A stretch of 6,755 nucleotides of DNA from Elusimicrobiota bacterium (lineage in GTDB: Bacteria; Elusimicrobiota; Elusimicrobia; FEN-1173), in assembly GCA_016207625.1 (NCBI GenBank), contig JACQPF010000118.1:1-6755 (forward strand). The letters run 5' to 3'. The notes below the pieces were generated by a model, which was not told the DNA's origin, did no database searches, and worked only from the letters and a program-made list of their open reading frames with translations. Position numbers and translations under genes: made by a program. Positions 5,896 through 6,755 of the stretch are shown piece after piece. How positions within the stretch are numbered: the first letter of the stretch is position 1; every line of letters begins with the position of its first letter.

Positions 5896-6492
5896 TTACA
5901 GGGTCTCGCCGGATATTCCGTTGACGCCCAAAAGGCGCGCCAACACCGAAACCCCCACATTCCCCTCGTATCCTTCCAGCCGGCAATCCAAAATCGTCTC
6001 ATCCGCCTGGGGCTCTTCCCCGGGCTTCAGGGAGCGGTATTTAACGCCCGCGCCCATCTCTTTGAGCATCATCTCCACCAATGAGGCAATCTCTCCCTGC
6101 CCGACGATCACAAAGCGGCGATGGCCTTCCTTCATAAAGTCGCCGAGCAGTTGGGAAATCCTCCGCCGGAATTCCATAAACGTCTTAACCGTCACGGATA
6201 TATATGAAGACGTCCTTTGGGCCTTATTCATCAACCCTTTGGTCGTGACGAGATATTCAGATTTCCGGTTGTTCAGGCTGGAAACCTTGATGTAACCGGT
6301 TTTGGTCAGACGCTTGATGATTAAATTGACCAGCCCGAGGGACAACCCCGTGGAAGAGGCCAATTCTCTCTGCGACAGCCGCGATGACTGCGAAATGAGA
6401 TCCAGGACTTTATAAGCGTTTTCTTTATTCAATTCTTCGTTCATTTTTTGAACATCGGGTGTAAAAAAAAGGAGCTCTTCGCTCCCGGACAT
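5896..6492 (-). CDS. Winged-helix regulator (EPS-associated MarR-like) with C-terminal GxG Rossmann-like domain
   Basis: This protein is 198 residues from the ATG at 6492, or 182 from the ATG at 6444. Residues about 22-95 form a winged helix-turn-helix: LSQRELASSTGLSLGLVNLIIKRL spans the recognition region (39-62), TGYIKVSS starts the wing, and SEYLVTTKG leads to a long helix (87-118). This layout resembles the EPS-associated MarR-type regulators seen with polysaccharide loci. The extra C-terminal domain opens with FVIVGQGEIASLVEMML (127-143), a GxGxxA nucleotide-binding turn like that of NeuD N-terminal domains, and may sense NAD(H) or a sugar nucleotide (inference). The gene visibly has less GC than its neighbours. 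Neither candidate start has a Shine-Dalgarno; the wHTH is intact from either. Standing first after a strong promoter and before the structural genes, it probably controls this operon and itself. Confidence 0.85.
   Translation of the reverse strand: MSGSEELLFFTPDVQKMNEELNKENAYKVLDLISQSSRLSQRELASSTGLSLGLVNLIIKRLTKTGYIKVSSLNNRKSEYLVTTKGLMNKAQRTSSYISVTVKTFMEFRRRISQLLGDFMKEGHRRFVIVGQGEIASLVEMMLKEMGAGVKYRSLKPGEEPQADETILDCRLEGYEGNVGVSVLARLLGVNGISGETL
6463..6486 (-). terminator. Intrinsic-terminator-like hairpin near the 5' end of the regulator transcript (possible attenuator)
   Basis: On the minus strand GGAGC (6485-6481) pairs with GCTCC (6475-6471) across the loop GAAGA, with one extra G:U pair (6486:6470). 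Eight T's (6470-6463) follow directly. This is the classical shape of a Rho-independent terminator, with a short stem of 5-6 pairs. It begins about 20 bases after the predicted transcription start and lies inside the regulator frame if the first ATG is used, or in the leader if the ATG at 6444 is used. It could be chance coding sequence (Ser-Glu-Glu-Leu-Leu-Phe-Phe codons), so function is unproven. Confidence 0.45.
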
Positions 6493-6513
6493 AAACCGTT
6501 CAAAGTATTTCCG

Positions 6514-6541
6514 ATTATACCAAATACATCATTTGAGTCAA
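6514..6541 (-). promoter_or_regulatory. Strong sigma70-type promoter for the regulator and operon
   Basis: The minus strand shows TTGACT (6541-6536), a 16-base spacer, then TATAAT (6519-6514) preceded by TGG, so an extended -10 as well. The -35 lies inside a 9-base odd palindrome TTGACTCAA (6541-6533), a possible operator half overlapping the polymerase site. The start of transcription should fall near 6507, only about 15 bases before the ATG at 6492 and about 63 before the ATG at 6444. The spacer holds TGATGT (6531-6526), also present at the internal promoter. Confidence 0.85.
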
Positions 6542-6643
6542 GACACATGGCGCAGAGACAGAGCTCCCAAAGTGCGCGGAACGTGATTTATCATCCGGTT
6601 GCCTTCAACAAAATATAAAAAATGATTGCTGTCTAAAACATCA

Positions 6644-6754
6644 CTATTTTTCAATGAATAAATTGGGAATCAAATCCGGATTTTTGGAGAAATCGTAGGA
6701 TGGGCTCATCCAATCATAATCGGCAAAACTATTCCCCCTTTTGGCTGGTTCAAA
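6644..6754 (-). CDS. Possible C-terminal end of an upstream gene (5' part outside window)
   Basis: On the minus strand a frame entering from the window edge stays open for 34 sense codons and ends at TAG (6646-6644). The peptide includes SFADYDWMSPSYDF and ends NPDLIPNLFIEK. Its mixed, non-repetitive composition looks like a real protein tail. I do not recognise a family. Between its stop and the promoter at 6541 lie about 100 AT-rich bases with no gene and no convincing terminator. The frame is short enough to be chance; the sequence beyond 6755 would decide. Confidence 0.4.
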   Translation of the reverse strand, partial: FEPAKRGNSFADYDWMSPSYDFSKNPDLIPNLFIEK

Positions 6755-6755
6755 C

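Noticed and set aside
6598..6609. Short perfect hairpin GTTG-CCTT-CAAC upstream of the promoter
   Set aside because: It has only four base pairs and no T-run in the direction of transcription, so it does not support a terminator or operator call.
6618..6646. Possible terminator after the upstream partial frame (TGAT...ATCA before six T's on the minus strand)
   Set aside because: The stem is only four A/T-rich pairs with a loop longer than ten bases; too weak to call.

Overview
The window is one end of a minus-strand operon for a surface sugar of the nonulosonic (sialic-acid-like) family, with its likely control region at the right-hand edge. Every confident gene reads right to left. No phage, IS element, CRISPR array, tRNA or rRNA is visible. 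The genes are moderately GC-rich, with a more AT-rich regulator and promoter zone. Together with good Shine-Dalgarno sites and a winged-helix regulator of the exopolysaccharide-associated type, this fits a free-living Gram-negative bacterium. Candidate phyla such as Elusimicrobiota, Omnitrophota or Desulfobacterota are possible, but this placement is only a guess from gene style.

Layout in transcription order. At 6754-6644 there is a possible 34-residue C-terminal end of an upstream gene. A sigma70-type promoter with an extended -10 follows at 6541-6514. Next is a winged-helix regulator with an added GxG nucleotide-binding-like domain (6492-5896). A terminator-like hairpin with eight T's sits at its very 5' end. 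The short gap 5895-5829 holds a second extended -10 that repeats the first one word for word. Then come a Gfo/Idh/MocA oxidoreductase (5828-4839), a CMP-nonulosonate cytidylyltransferase NeuA (4842-4117), a nonulosonate synthase NeuB (4120-3059), a NeuD/PglD-like acyltransferase (3057-2374), a SAM methyltransferase (2377-1592), a TIM-barrel isomerase/epimerase-like protein (1595-708), and a CBS-pair domain fused in frame to a nucleotide-sugar dehydrogenase (718-1, running off the left edge).

Four junctions are ATGA stop-start overlaps, one is an 11-base overlap and one is a single-base gap. The seven structural genes are therefore almost certainly one translationally coupled unit. NeuB would condense an N-acyl hexosamine with PEP, NeuA would activate the product with CMP, and NeuD would acylate the sugar. 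The oxidoreductase, TIM-barrel protein, methyltransferase and dehydrogenase look like extra tailoring or precursor steps. The hydrolysing 2-epimerase NeuC, an aminotransferase and glycosyltransferases are absent here and would have to lie outside. The two most unusual items are the CBS-dehydrogenase fusion and the regulator with its built-in attenuator-like hairpin.
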